From Paenibacillus xylanilyticus (GTDB lineage: Bacteria > Bacillota > Bacilli > Paenibacillales > Paenibacillaceae): a stretch of DNA of 64,000 nucleotides. The notes beneath the pieces are model-generated. The model made no database searches and was not told the origin of the DNA. It worked only from the letters and a program-made list of their open reading frames with translations. Both the position numbers and the translations under genes were made by a program. The stretch covers positions 5,333,501-5,397,500 of the forward strand of contig NZ_CP044310.1 in the NCBI RefSeq assembly GCF_009664365.1. Reading direction: 5' to 3'. Positions 62,723-64,000 of this stretch are shown in pieces (position 1 is the first letter of the stretch; each line of letters opens with the position of its first letter).

Positions 62723-63661
62723 TTAGAAACGATCAGCTGGTCGATGAAGCTTGTACACCAGGAAACTCATATAGGTTAATATCCCGAACAAAATGGCGAT
62801 ATCAAGCATGTGAGCCAGAGCCACGAACATGTACACTTCCGGACGGCTGATGGTAAGCATCATGCCAAAACCGATCAGGACTTGGAGCAGAATGAGCACC
62901 ACAGATACAACGCCCAATGCCCGAAGTTCCGTATTATCCGGATGTTTGCGATATGCATAATGCCCCAGGATTGCAATCACAATAACAAGGGAAGCAGCGG
63001 CTACACGGTGAGCAAATGCTACGGCCACGCCACCAGACAGTTCAGGTATAATCTGTCCGTTACAGAGCGGGAAGCCTGAGCATCCCCCAGCTGAGTCGGT
63101 ATGACTTACAAAGGCCCCTGTGTATACCACAAGATACGTGTAGATGGTTGAGAACCATACCAGGTTGCGGAAGCTTTTGCTGACCCGCGGGTATTTGTTC
63201 AATCTTTCGAGACCACCATGACGAGCCTCCTGCCTAATCCCGAGAGCCATCATCAGGGAACTGGCAAAGGCAATCAGGGCAAAACCGAAGTGCAGCGCCA
63301 TGACCGCCGATGATTGGGAGAAGACAACGGCAAAAGCCCCCATAATCCCCTGGATAATGACAAAGATCAACGTTAAGAAGGAAAACAACTGCAGATCACG
63401 ACGTGATTTGCCATATCGTAGAAATGCAACAAAAGAGGCAATGGAAAGTAATCCAGCCAATGCGCTGACCGCGCGATGCGAATATTCAATCAGTGAGGCT
63501 ACAGTATGTGCAGGAACGAGTTTACCGTTACATAAAGGCCACTCCGTGCCGCACCCCAGTCCGGATTCCGTCTTGGTAACGACCCCGCCGCCGAACGTAG
63601 CCAGGAACATAACAAGACAAGTTAATACGGTTAACCATTTAAACAAGGTTAAGTGCTTCAA
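62723..63661 (-). CDS. ctaA: Heme A synthase CtaA
   Basis: A 312-residue membrane enzyme with eight predicted spans that oxidises heme O to heme A for cytochrome aa3 oxidase. The duplicated four-helix plan is clear: heme-ligand histidines in YSHRAVSALAG and FAHRVAAASL, each preceded by an extracytoplasmic cysteine pair (CGTEWPLCNGK and CSGFPLCNGQ). The start is TTG 63661 with a GGGTGA-type site upstream. In B. subtilis ctaA is divergent from ctaB; here the region upstream (63662-63880) shows no gene. Confidence 0.94.
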   Translation of the reverse strand: MKHLTLFKWLTVLTCLVMFLATFGGGVVTKTESGLGCGTEWPLCNGKLVPAHTVASLIEYSHRAVSALAGLLSIASFVAFLRYGKSRRDLQLFSFLTLIFVIIQGIMGAFAVVFSQSSAVMALHFGFALIAFASSLMMALGIRQEARHGGLERLNKYPRVSKSFRNLVWFSTIYTYLVVYTGAFVSHTDSAGGCSGFPLCNGQIIPELSGGVAVAFAHRVAAASLVIVIAILGHYAYRKHPDNTELRALGVVSVVLILLQVLIGFGMMLTISRPEVYMFVALAHMLDIAILFGILTYMSFLVYKLHRPADRF

Positions 63662-63880
63662 TTTTTTCTCACCCGCTGTTGGTTTAAGATGGCGAAGAAT
63701 GATCTCTCCGCTTGTTTCGATACTTTGACACTTATTTCACAACTAACACAACTAAATTCATTATACCGGATAAAAGTGTCATTGACGCCTCGCTTTGTGA
63801 CAAAATGTTAACGTCTGTCGACAGAATGACCAATAAGTCATCACCTTATATGTACCTTTATATTGTCCCCTGAAAAAGCA

Positions 63881-63922
63881 AAAATAAAAACGCCATTTCC
63901 CCTTTTGAAGAGGAACGGCGCC
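63881..63922 (-). terminator. Terminator of the gene entering from the right edge
   Basis: On the minus strand GGCGCC-TTCCTCTT pairs with AGGGGAA-GGCG with small mismatches, followed by TTTTTATTTTT. Confidence 0.75.
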
Positions 63923-63959
63923 AATTAGAATTCACAGACGAATTCGCCCGTGCCTTCCT

Positions 63960-64000
63960 TTATTTATGAATCGTATTGTAAACTTCAACCGCACGCTGCA
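63960..64000 (-). CDS. 3' end of an unidentified gene (partial)
   Basis: The last 12 codons of a minus-strand frame ending RAVEVYNTIHK, with the TAA stop at 63960-63962. A terminator 38 bases further on supports a real gene end. It is too short to identify. Confidence 0.5.
   Translation of the reverse strand, partial: QRAVEVYNTIHK

Noticed and set aside
1-64000. CRISPR array, tRNA or rRNA genes, prophage
   Set aside because: No regularly spaced direct repeats, cloverleaf, rRNA stretches or phage structural genes were seen on either strand.

Overview
The window reads as a chromosomal segment of a low-to-moderate GC, spore-forming Firmicute, most probably Paenibacillus. The evidence is strong AGGAGG-type ribosome sites with many GTG/TTG starts, the sporulation inhibitor Sda, a YheC/D coat-type protein, YuiB, YuzB and YqzM small proteins, HemQ, futalosine-pathway MqnE, and a YesM/YesN regulated sugar ABC cluster. 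Housekeeping gene order partly follows Bacillus subtilis (trxA-uvrC-sdh; the yui/yum and yut groups).

Layout. 1-9.9 kb: start of sdhC with a divergent LysR regulator, a Ktr-type potassium uptake pair, a CPBP intramembrane protease, uvrC, trxA, a YqzM-like peptide and dnaI. 10.0-33.1 kb: one coherent carbohydrate island. A secreted GH85 endo-beta-N-acetylglucosaminidase is divergent from a YesM/YesN two-component system, a sugar ABC importer (lipoprotein plus two permeases, no ATPase here), a GH3 enzyme, two GH38 alpha-mannosidases, a GH125 alpha-1,6-mannosidase and a large clan GH-A enzyme that may be a beta-mannosidase. Together they describe release, import and stepwise dismantling of high-mannose N-glycans. 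The same 14-base cre-like site lies before both the secreted enzyme and the importer. The island sits between dnaI and dnaB, which are neighbours in B. subtilis.

33.3-46.4 kb: dnaB, yuiB-like, hemQ, an IS3-family element that landed inside the hemQ terminator, a type II NADH dehydrogenase, a YumC-type ferredoxin-NADP reductase, a zinc-ribbon protein, sda with a cluster of DnaA boxes, a short ATP-grasp coat protein, and ppx/ppk overlapping tail to tail. 46.6-53 kb: more accessory DNA. It holds a candidate structured small RNA, two AT-rich acyltransferase genes that share a perfect TGATACA-N3-TGTATCA palindrome, a GH53 galactanase, a glycine-rich unknown and a YwnB-like oxidoreductase.

52.7-64 kb: Fe-S assembly genes (A-type carrier, NifU-like), mqnE with a long structured leader, a second NADH dehydrogenase-like protein, YuzB, a short-chain dehydrogenase, a DUF2167 protein, metNIQ under a SAM-I riboswitch, a HEPN-domain protein and ctaA. 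A dispersed, covarying palindromic repeat occurs twice (about 7.85 and 17.5 kb). The most interesting items are the N-glycan island and its position, the shared acyltransferase operator, the two-copy palindromic element, the RNA at 47.0 kb, and the sda/zinc-ribbon antisense arrangement. All calls are from reading the sequence; no search was run.
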